Positions 1 to 11,605 of a stretch of 64,000 nucleotides of DNA are shown here, one piece after another. Each line of letters opens with the position of its first letter. Positions within the stretch are counted from its first letter, which is position 1. A program made the position numbers and the translations under genes. Source of the DNA: Tragulus kanchil (Eukaryota; Chordata; Mammalia; Artiodactyla; Tragulidae); the NCBI GenBank assembly GCA_022376925.1, contig JAIOJX010000027.1, forward strand, positions 19,299,471-19,363,470, read 5' to 3'. A model generated the notes under the pieces. The model saw only the letters and a program-made list of their open reading frames with translations, ran no database searches and had not been told where the DNA came from.

Positions 1-384
1 AAAAACCACGAAGCCCAGGCTGATATGCACAACGTGCCATGGGGGCCACAGACGACTCGATTTCCAAAGAAAGGCATGTCTTCCAAATGCTAATTCCTCG
101 GATATAGAAAGAGTGGATAGCTTCCTGTGAAAAGATGTCAGGCAGAGTAAGACCTCCCAAAGACGTCCACGACTTAATCCCAAGAAACTGCGCAAACGTT
201 CTTTTAACTGGCCAAAGGGTCTTCTCAGACACGAGTGAGGATCTTGACCTGGGGAGACGACCCTCCGTCCGAGCGACCCTAATGACAGGCAGTCAGGAGG
301 GTCAGTCAGAGCGGCAGAGGCCGCGCTGACCAAAGCAGAAACAGAGGCGACAGGAGATGAGACCACACGACCAGCGATGCAGGC
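1..384. other. Unassigned non-coding stretch
   Basis: No repeat or exon is recognised with confidence. A 64-codon open frame (135-329, + strand) is composed of low-complexity Arg/Ser-rich residues, has no recognisable domain, and is treated as chance. The 3' part grades into the putative MLT1-type LTR fragment that follows. Confidence 0.4.
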
Positions 385-535
385 AGCCTCCACAGCCTGG
401 AGATGGCGAGGACGCAGACGCTCCCCAGAACCTCTAGCAAAAATGCGGTCCTTCTGAAACCTTGATTTTCGGACTTCTGACTTCCAGAAAACTAAGAAAA
501 TACACGAAGGCATTTAGGTTTTGGTAACTTTAAAC
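385..535 (+). mobile_element. Possible MLT1-type (ERVL-MaLR) LTR fragment
   Basis: The stretch has the order of phrases typical of the 3' half of old MLT1 LTRs: a 'cctccacagcctgga' segment, then 'ccagaacctc', then 'accttgattttcggactt' followed by 'ctgacttccagaaaact'. It is truncated on both sides and diverged, and it has no coding content. This is recognition by resemblance only; an unrelated unique sequence is possible. Confidence 0.4.
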
Positions 536-539
536 ATGT

Positions 540-807
540 CTTTGAAAGATACTAAGAGGATGAACTAGCAAACAGCCTGGGAAAAATATTTGCAAAACAT
601 ACACCTGATGTAGGAACTGTAGGTAGAATATGAGGAACCCATGTAACTGGATAGCAGATCAAATCACTCTATAAAATAGGCAAATACTATCAGACACTTC
701 ACAGAAGAAGATATGCAAATTCTCAACACGTAAAAATAGACTTAGCATCATTATTTATCAAGGCAATGAAAGATAAAACTACAAATAGACATAACAACAT
801 ACTGGAA
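540..807 (+). mobile_element. Old L1 LINE fragment, 5' part (split by BovB insertion)
   Basis: The segment resembles the mammalian L1 ORF2 end and 3' region on the + strand: 'agacacttcacagaagaaga', then 'atgcaaattctcaacac', then the matching continuation after the BovB element. It has many frame-breaking changes and encodes no intact protein. It is continuous with 1110-1690 once the nested BovB piece is removed. Confidence 0.7.
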
Positions 808-1109
808 ACAAGTCAATCCTAGAGGAAATCAACCCTAAACAGTCATTGGAATAACTGATGCTGAAGCTCCAATACTTTGGCCACCTGATGCAAAGGGCCA
901 ACTCGCAGGAGAAAACCCTGATGCTGGGAAAGACTGAAGGCAGGAGGAGAAGGCGTGGCAGAGGAGGAGATGGGGGGAGAGCATCACTGAGTCAGTGGAC
1001 GTGAATCTGAGCACATACTGGGAAATAACAAAGGACAGAAGATCCCGGCTTGCTGCCGTCCATGAGGCTGCAAAGAGTTGGACATGACTTAGTGACTGAA
1101 CAATAACAT
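808..1109 (+). mobile_element. BovB (RTE-clade) LINE 3' end, nested in L1
   Basis: This matches the BovB 3' end (also called ART2-type): 'agtcaatcctagaggaaatc' through 'gctgaagctccaatactttg', and ending 'gacatgacttagtgactgaa'. In translation it corresponds to the C-terminal tail of BovB ORF2, degraded by indels. It is flanked by a perfect 10-bp direct repeat, catactggaa, at 798-807 and 1110-1119, which is a target-site duplication. It therefore inserted into the older L1 around it. Only the last ~300 bp of the element is present, as is usual for 5'-truncated LINE insertions. Confidence 0.9.
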
Positions 1110-1690
1110 CATACTGGAATGGCTAAAATTAAAAAAATAAATTAAAAAAGAACTCAATACCAAGAGTCAGCAAGGATCAAAGTAGCTTCTACTCTCACAC
1201 ACAGCCCGTGGGGATGCAAAATGGTCCAACTACTTGGAAAACAGCTTGCCAGTTACCTATACACTAAACATACGTTTCCCATCCATCACTAGGAATTCCA
1301 CCCAAGTAAGTGTAAATGTATATCTACAAAAAATATTTGCACATGAATATCCCTAGAAGCTTTGTCATAAACAAACTGTTGTATTTACTTGCAAAGAAAT
1401 ACTAATCAGCATTCAGAAGGAGCAGACAGCATGGTTGAATCTCAAAAACATTATCTGAGTGGTAAAGGCCAAGACAGAAAAGTACACACTCTGAGATTTT
1501 AATTACACGAAACTCTGGGAAAGATGAATCTGATCTATGTCTGACTGTGACAAGGGAGGAACTGTCTGTAAAGGGCCGTAACCTTTGAGGGTGATAGAAG
1601 TGTTCTATGCCTTGGTCGTGGAAGTGATGCGATAGACCCGTTTCTCAAAACGTATCAAAGTGTACACTCAAAACTGGATTCCCTTATGAA
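1110..1690 (+). mobile_element. Old L1 LINE 3' region (continuation)
   Basis: This resumes the L1 interrupted at 807. It carries the characteristic order 'ggatgcaaaatggtccaact', 'ggaaaacagcttgcc', 'aggaattccaccc', then the 3' UTR phrases ('aaggccaagacagaaaagta' and 'gttctatgcc'). It ends near 'aaagtgtacactcaaaac'. Mutation load is high, consistent with an ancient L1M-type copy. No open frame survives. Confidence 0.75.
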
Positions 1691-2150
1691 GCTTCCACAT
1701 CAATAAGACTGACAACTTTCTCTTCACCCAAACCAAAATACACGAACATCTACCAAGGGCACGTCTTCACAGTCAGCCTATGTTTTTGTATCAGATCTGT
1801 GCCCTAACGCGTTCTTTTCTTGGACGAATTCCTTCCCGTGCGGTGTTTAAACACCTCAAGCAAATTGAATCCTGAACCCAGGGGCACTTCATGAATCCTA
1901 GCAGCCTGTCTGGCCACTGAAGGTTTGTCAGATCTTCTATGATTCTGCTCTCACTGGAGCCTCTACTGCAGGCACTCAGCTCGGCAGAATAAAGATGAAG
2001 CGCTGGTGACAAGAGGTAGGTATTTAAGGAATGACAGAAACAGGAAGAAGCAAATGTCTGGGGAGAGTCATTAACCATCCTCGCTGTGATGAGTGACTTC
2101 CAGAGACCGATATGTGGTTACATCAAAGTGTCCCTGGATGCTTTTGAAGA
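1691..2150. other. Unassigned non-coding stretch before duplication 1
   Basis: No repeat or gene is recognised. About 63 bases within it (2038-2100) recur at 3193-3254, immediately after the junction of duplication 1. There, ~50 bases that follow here (2101-2150) are replaced by ~15 unrelated bases. This marks the ragged start of the second copy. A 95-codon minus-strand frame (1791-2078) has no recognisable domain. Confidence 0.6.
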
Positions 2151-4310
2151 AGGCTATTTCTGTCTGCTCAAAGATGTTATGAAATGTTACACTCGGTGAT
2201 AACAGTTACTGCTCCTCCACCCCCTCGTGGGGATAGAATTACAACCCACGGGGACAGCAATTAAATGGTATTAGAGCCTGTGGTTTCCATGGTCAGCATC
2301 CATATTTCAGCATGTTCAAAACCGGGTGGCACTGCTGAAAAAATTCACTGAGAGATGACAGCCCAAGCCTTGAGAAAATAAATAGCCATTCTATCAGGAT
2401 GCATAAAGTCCAGTTAGATGGCTGCCCTATCACAGAATAATTCTGACTTTCCAGAGCTTCACTGATTTTTTAGGAAAAAAAAAAAAATCTCCGAATCAGC
2501 TGAGATGAGAGCTGCAGCCGAGACAGCCGACAAAGAGCAGGTCAGCAAAATGAATCCTTTCTCTCGCTAATATATACATTTTTAATTACTTGCATGAAGT
2601 AGGGAAAGTCACGGGGACATGCCCCAACTGATGGAACAGAAACAAGTCACTCCTATCTCCGCTTGAAATGCCATTTTGTGTGCACAGCTCATGGGCTGTT
2701 CTCTCTCATTCTGGTGTCTTTTCATAAATGATGTCATGAGGAGCAAAATAAAACATGAGACCCAAAGAGTAAACCATCTGAGATGAAAACTTTTCCAGGA
2801 AAATGTCAAAGAGGACAGCAAGCACAGGACAATGGAGAGATAGCCATCAGAGAGTCTCCAGTCAGAGAAACTTCTAAGAAGCATCGAAACATGTTATCGC
2901 GATGTCTGCTGGTAACTTGAGCCCCCTTCATAGCTATCCTCGGCGGATCACGCCAAAAAGCCCATTATCAGAGAGGAGCGGCTAATTAAAGTGGATTATT
3001 AGAATGTGCAACCTGCCTTAAATGGAACACACCTGCTGAGTCACACTTTATGTGACCTTTTCTCGATTAATTTTAACTATTCCATCAATATATGCTTTCC
3101 TGGATATGCTGAACATTTTAACTCTTATTGTCTTGGGGTGTTACTTCCACTATCAGGACACAACCCTGCTCCCAGATGTACGTTTCAACTAGAAACAGGA
3201 AGAAGCAAATGTCTGGGGAGAGTCATTAACCATCCTCGCTGTGATGAGTGACTTGGTTGGGAAAAGGGAAGGCTATTTCTGTCTGCTCAAAGATGTTATG
3301 AAATGTTACACTCGGTGATAACAGTTACTGCTCCTCCACCCCCTCGTGGGGATAGAATTACAACCCACGGGGACAGCAATTAAATGGTATTAGAGCCTGT
3401 GGTTTCCATGGTCAGCATCCATATTTCAGCATGTTCAAAACCGGGTGGCACTGCTGAAAAAATTCACTGAGAGATGACAGCCCAAGCCTTGAGAAAATAA
3501 ATAGCCATTCTATCAGGATGCATAAAGTCCAGTTAGATGGCTGCCCTATCACAGAATAATTCTGACTTTCCAGAGCTTCACTGATTTTTTAGGAAAAAAA
3601 AAAAAATCTCCGAATCAGCTGAGATGAGAGCTGCAGCCGAGACAGCCGACAAAGAGCAGGTCAGCAAAATGAATCCTTTCTCTCGCTAATATATACATTT
3701 TTAATTACTTGCATGAAGTAGGGAAAGTCACGGGGACATGCCCCAACTGATGGAACAGAAACAAGTCACTCCTATCTCCGCTTGAAATGCCATTTTGTGT
3801 GCACAGCTCATGGGCTGTTCTCTCTCATTCTGGTGTCTTTTCATAAATGATGTCATGAGGAGCAAAATAAAACATGAGACCCAAAGAGTAAACCATCTGA
3901 GATGAAAACTTTTCCAGGAAAATGTCAAAGAGGACAGCAAGCACAGGACAATGGAGAGATAGCCATCAGAGAGTCTCCAGTCAGAGAAACTTCTAAGAAG
4001 CATCGAAACATGTTATCGCGATGTCTGCTGGTAACTTGAGCCCCCTTCATAGCTATCCTCGGCGGATCACGCCAAAAAGCCCATTATCAGAGAGGAGCGG
4101 CTAATTAAAGTGGATTATTAGAATGTGCAACCTGCCTTAAATGGAACACACCTGCTGAGTCACACTTTATGTGACCTTTTCTCGATTAATTTTAACTATT
4201 CCATCAATATATGCTTTCCTGGATATGCTGAACATTTTAACTCTTATTGTCTTGGGGTGTTACTTCCACTATCAGGACACAACCCCTGCTCCCAGATGTA
4301 CGTTTCAACT
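2151..4310. repeat. Direct duplication 1 (~1.04 kb; A 2151-3190, B 3270-4310)
   Basis: The two copies are nearly identical with an offset of 1119 bp. The visible difference near the end is one extra C in copy B ('aacccctgct' against 'aaccctgct'). Content is unique sequence with no recognised transposon. The last third is AT-rich with TAATTA-type motifs, ordinary in look but without recent repeats. Identical 91-codon minus frames (2609-2884, 3728-4003) are a product of the duplication, not a gene family. This is best explained as unmerged overlap of two sequence contigs joined near 3190. Confidence 0.9.
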
Positions 4311-5445
4311 GGGCTGATTGTGCCTGCAGTACTTGCAGTCTCACCGTTGAGCACTGCTGCTTCCAAAGGGGGCACTGAGAGTGAAGGTCACAATATAATA
4401 AACTCATTTTCTCAGTCATTCCTGAAAGGAACTTGAAAGGAACAGGTGTGCAATCTGCAAGGAAGATGGAGTTGACAGCATAAAAGACCTTTTCTTTACA
4501 CTTGTCCTTTTTTCTCTTCTCTTTTCTCCCTCAGTAGGTTAATAAAAATACATAATGACAAGGTAGTTCGATACAGACGCATGCACCTTACTCTAGGAAA
4601 AACACAAACAGCAACTGTGAAGAAAGAGTGGCACAGACCACTGGTAAAGAAAGGAGGCCTGCCCGGTCTTCTTTCCTTCCTCTTCGTTGTGCTCACGTCT
4701 GAAGCGGTAAGCTGCCGCGAGGCTGAGGAAGTAGACAGATGCGCGCTATTGATAAGTATCAGGGGAACGTTCGGGGCCTGGTGCCGATCTGCCCAATGAC
4801 TCTCTCATTATCGGAATGCAACTATAGACTCTCACCTGGGCAAGCGCTCTAGCCTGCCCAAGCAACTTTCATCTGGCGTCAGTCGTGGCCATAAAACCAG
4901 CCCATGAGTCATGGAACAGCCCAGGTGTCTACGGCTCCCCACTTCCAGGGCACCTGACAGCATGCAGCCACTTCCAGATCAACACCTCCCTGTCTCTAGT
5001 CAGGGATGGTGAAGAGAGCTCTGAGCACGGTAGTCCAGTCCCGGACATGCTTATGGCTGAATGCAACACTGTTACTCATTTTCTGGAAAGTCAGCAAATA
5101 CTGTGAGTGATCAAAGTGGAATGCCATGCTTGAGGAGGGTAACAGCAACGGGACTAACACCAGCCAGGCAGCTTGCATAACTGGCAGATGCCTGATCTTG
5201 AAAAAGATTGTCTCAACTTGCGCATGTGCTCTTTGTTTGATGGTTAGGAGAGTGTGTTGGTGGTACCCAGATGTGTAAGCCTCAGATATCTAGAGAGCTT
5301 TCACACTGCTGAAGATAAGGCAGCAGTTACGATCAGGAGCATTTCTGAGTCTGTCATTTTTTCAGGGTTTTAAGACATAGAAAAAAACGCAGAGAAGTTT
5401 TATACTGAGTTAGATAAGAACGAGTACACAATACTGTGTATGTAC
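4311..5445. other. Unassigned non-coding stretch
   Basis: No transposon family is recognised in this ~1.1 kb, and it occurs once. It includes a TCTTT-rich patch near 4500-4530 and several overlapping short frames on both strands (60-103 codons) without domains. I see no splice-bounded exon that I could defend. Confidence 0.5.
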
Positions 5446-5681
5446 AGGGGCAAAGAATTTGCCTGTCAATGCAGAGGACACAGGTTCAGTCCCTGGTCCA
5501 TGAAGATCCCACATGCCCCAGAGCAACTAAGCCCGGCACGACAACTACTGAGCCTGCGTTCCTGAGTCCATGCTCGGCAACAGGAGATGTCGCCTCAATG
5601 AGAAGTCTGCTCACACCAACTAGGGAAAAGCCTACACAGCAAGAAATATGCAGCACAGCCCCAAATAAATGAAATTATTAT
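5446..5681 (+). mobile_element. CHR-2-like tRNA-derived SINE (long type)
   Basis: The element has a tRNA-related head ('ggggcaaagaatttgcc', then the B-box-like 'ggttcagtccctgg'). The body is typical of cetartiodactyl CHR-2 SINEs: 'gagcaactaagcccgg', 'acaactactgagcctg' and 'caatgagaagtctg'. It ends in an AAATAAATGAAA tail. It is diverged by ~20% or more by eye and non-coding; the 78-codon frame across it is incidental. Confidence 0.8.
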
Positions 5682-5835
5682 TTTTTAAATGTTCAATTTT
5701 ATGTCATATAAATTGTACCTCAATAAAATTTAAATTTTGGGAGGGGAAGTAACTGAGGAATTAAGGCCAAAACATCTGGAAATCAATTTTGAATTAATTC
5801 ATTCATCCCACAAACATTTTTGCACACTTAGAAAA

Positions 5836-6006
5836 GATTAGAGGCAAAAGAAGAGGGCAGGAGAGGATGAGATGGTTGGATGGCATCACCGACTCAATGG
5901 ACATGAATCTGAGCCCACTCTGGGAGATGGCAGAGAATAGAGGAGCCTGGTGTGCTGCAGTCCATGAGGTCAAAAGAGTCAGACACAACTTGGTGACTGA
6001 ACAACA
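5836..6006 (+). mobile_element. BovB 3' end fragment (ORF2 C-terminus remnant)
   Basis: The translation of 5867-6008 reads [16 protein letters not shown] then a degraded continuation to [18 protein letters not shown]. This is recognisably the C-terminal tail of BovB ORF2 (RTE-type LINE protein). The fragment lacks the endonuclease and reverse transcriptase domains. It is a 5'-truncated non-functional copy ending at 'gtgactgaacaacaacc'. Confidence 0.88.
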
Positions 6007-6127
6007 ACCAATAACAAATTTCTTAGCATATCCCCATGATCGTATAAGATACTTCAATGTTAATAATATAACCAGCTCTAAAACAAATTAGTTTTTAAAA
6101 GGTTATAAGTTTGGACCATGGAACAAT

Positions 6128-8307
6128 AGATTCAACTGATGAGTTAAGAGTGAATTCTTTCCTTTGCCTTCAAGTCTTCCCAGACCATAATTTTACCTGG
6201 TAGACACTGGTTGATCTCTAGTTGCCTGAGAGAATTCCATTACCTTGCAAGTTAGACTCAATGTCATATGAAATAGCCTTCAGTCAAGTCAATGAAGTTT
6301 TTTTTAGAAGGATAAGGGCAAAATAAGTGAGCTGAGGTTTATTTTTCTTTCTCTTCACTTTGTTGGAAATTTAACTCCATTGAGGTATAATTTGCATTGA
6401 TTAAAATATCCCATCTTAAGCGTCAGCTGGTGAGTTTTAATGCACATACACTTGTATATTACTACCACTCTGGTCAAGACACCAAATGTTCCTGTTGCCC
6501 TAGAATTGCATCTGTGCCCTTTGTAACCAACCCTACGCCATCCCTGGCCCCAAACCACTACCAACCTGCTTTCGGACATTTACTTCCATATCATCTGCTC
6601 GATAACAAAGTGCCTGCAAACTATGGCTCATAGGACAAACCCAGCCCACCACTCTCTGTGAGGTCCATAAGCTAGCAGTGTTTTCTTTCCCCCATTTAAA
6701 TGGTTGGAAAAGGCAAGAACAAAAACAAAAGTAATATTTCCTTATAAATTAAATGTTTACAAATTAAAATTTCAGTGTCCAAAAATAATCTTTTATTATG
6801 GTTCTGGCGTGCTCAATGATTCACACACGGTCTATGGCTGCTTTTACGCTCAACGGCAGACTAGATACCTGAAGCTGAGGCTAAGATAGTTCCTATTCTG
6901 TCCTCCACAGAATACATGGGCACGCAGGATGCAGTCTGCTAATCGGGCTTCTTTGGCTCAGGCTACGTTTCAAAGTTCCTCTGTGCTGCTCCATGTAACA
7001 GTAGCACAGCCTTTTAACTGGTAAGTAATATTCCCTTGTCTGAACATACCACAGCTGCTCTACTCACTCTTGTGTTGACCTGCACGTTGGCAGTTTCTAA
7101 TCGGGGCGGTCATGAAGTAAGCTCTGATAGCACAAAACTTTTGTTCCTTATGCTTCCATTTCATACACCTTGGTGTGGCTTTGCTGGGTTGCGGGCTAAG
7201 CGTGCTACTCAATAATTACCAGTTGGGCCAAAAGATTCAACTGATGAGTTAAGAGTGAATTCTTTCCTTTGCCTTCAAGTCTTCCCAGACCATAATTTTA
7301 CCTGGTAGACACTGGTTGATCTCTAGTTGCCTGAGAGAATTCCATTACCTTGCAAGTTAGACTCAATGTCATATGAAATAGCCTTCAGTCAAGTCAATGA
7401 AGTTTTTTTTAGAAGGATAAGGGCAAAATAAGTGAGCTGAGGTTTATTTTTCTTTCTCTTCACTTTGTTGGAAATTTAACTCCATTGAGGTATAATTTGC
7501 ATTGATTAAAATATCCCATCTTAAGCGTCAGCTGGTGAGTTTTAATGCACATACACTTGTATATTACTACCACTCTGGTCAAGACACCAAATGTTCCTGT
7601 TGCCCTAGAATTGCATCTGTGCCCTTTGTAACCAACCCTACGCCATCCCTGGCCCCAAACCACTACCAACCTGCTTTCGGACATTTACTTCCATATCATC
7701 TGCTCGATAACAAAGTGCCTGCAAACTATGGCTCATAGGACAAACCCAGCCCACCACTCTCTGTGAGGTCCATAAGCTAGCAGTGTTTTCTTTCCCCTAT
7801 TTAAATGGTTGGAACAGGCAAGAACAAAAACAAAATTAATATTTCCTTATAAATTAAATGTTTACAAATTAAAATTTCAGTGTCCAAAAATAATCTTTTA
7901 TTATGGTTCTGGCGTGCTCAATGATTCACACACGGTCTATGGCTGCTTTTACGCTCAACGGCAGACTAGATACCTGAAGCTGAGGCTAAGATAGTTCCTA
8001 TTCTGTCCTCCACAGAATACATGGGCACGCAGGATGCAGTCTGCTAATCGGGCTTCTTTGGCTCAGGCTACGTTTCAAAGTTCCTCTGTGCTGCTCCATG
8101 TAACAGTAGCACAGCCTTTTAACTGGTAAGTAATATTCCCTTGTCTGAACATACCACAGCTGCTCTACTCACTCTTGTGTTGACCTGCACGTTGGCAGTT
8201 TCTAATCGGGAGCGGTCATGAAGTAAGCTCTGATAGCACAAAACTTTTTGTTCCTTATGCTTCCATTTCTCTTGGGAATACACCTTGGTGTGGCTTTGCT
8301 GGGTTGC
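6128..8307. repeat. Direct duplication 2 (~1.07 kb; A 6128-7192, B 7233-8307)
   Basis: The copies are offset by 1105 bp over most of their length. Near the end of A, short indels accumulate: 'atcggggcgg' against 'atcgggagcgg', one T in a T-run, and a ~9-base gap in A where B reads 'ctcttgggaata'. Between the copies lie 40 bases (7193-7232) not repeated elsewhere. Three sets of short frames are duplicated as a consequence. No transposon is recognised inside. Likely assembly overlap. Confidence 0.9.
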
Positions 8308-8744
8308 ATAAGAGTTATGATTAACTTCATAAGAAACTACTAAAAATGAGGATTGTACTTGCTTTATACTTTTTTTCCAATATTTAAAACTGCATATTCT
8401 TAGGCATTAAAATGGCAAGCATTCATAAGCAAAAACAAATGACTGACCTTGGGTTAACTTCTAGGGCTATTTACGTTGGGTAACTGTTAATTATGCTTGC
8501 ATGTCTACCTCTCTTATTTTGATTCCACACAATTATACTGCTTTTAGATTTCTACTTAACAATTGCATGCCTCTTGTAGAGGATCAAAATACTTTGTATC
8601 TCTTACTTCAGAGGATGGTGACATAGACCAGGGTCAGTCTACTTGCTCTGTGAAGTGTCAGAGAATGTGGCCACAGAAGGTCCCCACTGTCTGATTTCTC
8701 CCTCCTCTTCCCCTTCTTCCTCCTTTTTTAAAAAAACCCTTTAA
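8308..8744. other. Unassigned AT-rich stretch
   Basis: This is single-copy by eye, AT-rich, without a recognisable repeat until the polypyrimidine/poly-A patch at 8696-8754 that precedes the CHR SINE. Confidence 0.5.
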
Positions 8745-8754
8745 AAATGTAAAA

Positions 8755-8989
8755 CCCAGGGCTTCCCTGGTGGTCCATCAGTTGGATTCCTGGCCCGGGA
8801 AGATCCCATGTGCCGCAGAGTGCCTGGTCCAGTGTGTCCAATTACGAGCCGGCGCTCTGGAGGGCATGCACCCAGAGGCTGTGCTCAGCAGCAAGAGAGG
8901 CCACTGCAATGGGAGCCCCACAAAGGCCAAAGAACAAAGGTGGGTGAAAATAAATATAAAACCAATAAAAGAGGCCAAATTTTTTTTTT
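8755..8989 (+). mobile_element. CHR-type tRNA-derived SINE with target-site duplication
   Basis: The head is 'gggcttccctggtggtcc', the body contains 'gaagatcccatgtgccgcag' and 'caattacgagccgg', and the 3' end is 'aataaaagaggccaaa' plus a T-run. A 10-bp target-site duplication (aaatgtaaaa) flanks it at 8745-8754 and 8990-8999. The head lacks the usual anticodon-arm portion ('gtgggtaaagagtctgcc...') found in other copies in this window, so it has an internal deletion. Tail class is the AGAGGCCAAA type. Confidence 0.88.
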
Positions 8990-9316
8990 AAATGTAAAAA
9001 TAATTCCAAACTGATGGTCTATACCAAAATAGACCTTGGGATAGACTTGCCCACAGTGCATCAAATAGTTCACCAATCTTTGACATAGAATATGTTTTTT
9101 TTTTTATTATTTAACAATTTCTGGAGTTTTCCTTAAAAATATTGATGAAAGACTAGTCCGTGTGGCACAGCACGGAACAGACATCTTTGAGGCAAGTATG
9201 CCAACCATAGCTAACATTTTCTTCGGTGGGCGACACCCAGGGTTCTGCTGGAGTCAGCTTCTAGAAGCTTGAAGAATTGATTACCAAGTACTTCTGGAAC
9301 GTTCTTGTTAACTGAG

Positions 9317-9575
9317 TGGACAGCAATCCCCCTGCCAATGCAGGGGACACGGGCTTATCCCTGCTCTGGGAAGACTTCACACGTCCTGGAGCAAGGAAGT
9401 CAGTGGACCACAACCATTGAGCCCGTGTGCCCTAGAATCCCGAGCTTGGCGGCAGCAGGAGCCGCTGCAGGGAGAAGCCCACACACCACAGCGAGAGAGC
9501 AGCCCCTGCCAGAGAAAGCCAGCGTGCAGCAACGACGCCCCTGAAAACACAGATAAAACTATTTCTAAATAAATA
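9317..9575 (+). mobile_element. CHR-2-like SINE, diverged
   Basis: The head-like segment 'ctgccaatgcaggggacacg' and the following 'gggaagacttcacacgtcc' are followed by the long CHR-2 body: 'cacaaccattgagcccgtg', 'gggagaagcccacacacc' and 'agaaagccagcgtgcagc'. It ends in 'ctaaataaata'. It is longer than the short CHR type next to it and more mutated. Confidence 0.78.
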
Positions 9576-9866
9576 CACACTCATGCATTTTACTCAGATG
9601 AGTGTGAAGCCAGTGCCAGCTCGAAATGGGCCGTGGTGGGAGTATTTACACCAAACTCAGTACTTTTCTTTCTTCTTAGAGAGAAGGTTTACCTGAACAC
9701 CATTGGCAGCAACCCTTCTGAACACTAGTGTTTATGCAACCCACATGCACAGACTTGACGGTACATGAACGATAACAAACAAACCCACCAATCACTGCCC
9801 TGGGAGACAGCCTGCACTCTTCGTTCCCAGGGTAATGTGCAAAATCCATGTTTTCCTCACTCCTGT

Positions 9867-10098
9867 AAAACCCAGGGCTTCCTGGTGGTCCATCAGTTGG
9901 ATTCCCGGAAGATCCCATGTGCCGCAGAGTGCCTGGTCCAGTGTGTCCAATTACGAGCCGGCGCTCTGGAGGGCATGCACCCAGAGGCTGTGCTCAGCAG
10001 CAAGAGAGGCCACTGCAATGGGAGCCCCACAAAGGCCAAAGAACAAAGGTGGGTGAAAATAAATATAAAACCAATAAAAGAGGCCAAATTTTTTTTTT
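9867..10098 (+). mobile_element. CHR-type SINE, duplicate copy
   Basis: Second copy of the SINE at 8755-8989, with two small deletions in its first 50 bases. It keeps the 3' target-site repeat (aaatgtaaaa) but not the 5' one, because the junction lies at its start. Confidence 0.85.
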
Positions 10099-10425
10099 AA
10101 ATGTAAAAATAATTCCAAACTGATGGTCTATACCAAAATAGACCTTGGGATAGACTTGCCCACAGTGCATCAAATAGTTCACCAATCTTTGACATAGAAT
10201 ATGTTTTTTTTTTTATTATTTAACAATTTCTGGAGTTTTCCTTAAAAATATTGATGAAAGACTAGTCCGTGTGGCACAGCACGGAACAGACATCTTTGAG
10301 GCAAGTATGCCAACCATAGCTAACATTTTCTTCGGTGGGCGACACCCAGGGTTCTGCTGGAGTCAGCTTCTAGAAGCTTGAAGAATTGATTACCAAGTAC
10401 TTCTGGAACGTTCTTGTTAACTGAG

Positions 10426-10684
10426 TGGACAGCAATCCCCCTGCCAATGCAGGGGACACGGGCTTATCCCTGCTCTGGGAAGACTTCACACGTCCTGGAG
10501 CAAGGAAGTCAGTGGACCACAACCATTGAGCCCGTGTGCCCTAGAATCCCGAGCTTGGCGGCAGCAGGAGCCGCTGCAGGGAGAAGCCCACACACCACAG
10601 CGAGAGAGCAGCCCCTGCCAGAGAAAGCCAGCGTGCAGCAACGACGCCCCTGAAAACACAGATAAAACTATTTCTAAATAAATA
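10426..10684 (+). mobile_element. CHR-2-like SINE, duplicate copy
   Basis: Exact-looking second copy of the element at 9317-9575, carried by duplication 3. Confidence 0.78.
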
Positions 10685-10978
10685 CACACTCATGCATTTT
10701 ACTCAGATGAGTGTGAAGCCAGTGCCAGCTCGAAATGGGCCGTGGTGGGAGTATTTACACCAAACTCAGTACTTTTCTTTCTTCTTAGAGAGAAGGTTTA
10801 CCTGAACACCATTGGCAGCAACCCTTCTGAACACTAGTGTTTATGCAACCCACATGCACAGACTTGACGGTACATGAACGATAACAAACAAACCCACCAA
10901 TCACTGCCCCTGGGAGACAGCCTGCACTCTTCGTTCCCAGGGTAATGTGCAAAATCCATGTTTTCCTCACTCCTGTAA

Positions 10979-11193
10979 TCTCATTCAAAACTTAGGAAAT
11001 CCTGACCATACATTTGGTAGTTCAGTCGTTCAAAATCCCTCCCCAAAAGGTTCAAGAAACTAGGAAAACATTTGTCTGAATGGATGTATATTCCTGCTCT
11101 AATTTTTTTCTGTCGCTAAGCAAATGCAGATTTTAACCGATCTTTGATATCCTTGAAATTATAAAGTCCCCCATGTTTTGAGAGTTTAACATT
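10979..11193. other. Unassigned spacer
   Basis: A short single-copy stretch between duplications 3 and 4, with no recognised element. Confidence 0.5.
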
Positions 11194-11605
11194 TTGCTCT
11201 TACTGCATTTAAAGCAATTTCAGATGACAGTTTCTATCTGGTTTTGACTTTGGTGAATTGAGTTACATTATTTTATAGATCAAAAGTTAGTAGCATACCA
11301 ACCCATGATAGCTGCCCTGTCATGAACTAGTACATGCTTTACGTTTTAACGAGTTAAAAGAAGAAGGAGAAAAAAGGGAAGGAGGTTGGGGACAAATAGG
11401 AGAAAATACGACAGCAACCATGTGGTCTGCAAAGCCCAAAATAGAGACTACCAGGCCCTTTAAAAAAAAAACAGTTTGCCAGTCCTTGGTATAGAAAGTC
11501 AACACCACATTAATATCTCATCATCTACTCACAATTTGTACATTATGACATAAGATATAGGACATGGAATAAAGTTTCTTCCTATACATTCCTTGTGTAT
11601 GTCTA

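Larger units (their letters stand above)
8752..10978. repeat. Direct duplication 3 (~1.11 kb; A 8752-9868, B 9866-10978)
   Basis: The offset is 1109 bp. Copy B starts inside the poly-A/CHR SINE and loses bases there: 'gggcttcctgg' for 'gggcttccctgg', and 'ttcccggaag' for 'ttcctggcccgggaag'. It then matches copy A almost perfectly up to 'ctcactcctgtaa'. B lacks the left target-site duplication of its SINE, so it did not arise as an independent insertion. Likely assembly overlap joined at ~9867. Confidence 0.92.

Noticed and set aside
2609..4003. Pairs of identical small proteins on the same strand (2609/3728, 6355/7460, 11320/12440, 30693/31825 and many others) as tandem gene families
   Set aside because: The frames are copied because the DNA is duplicated. 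They have no domains, no codon bias, and the non-coding flanks are equally identical.
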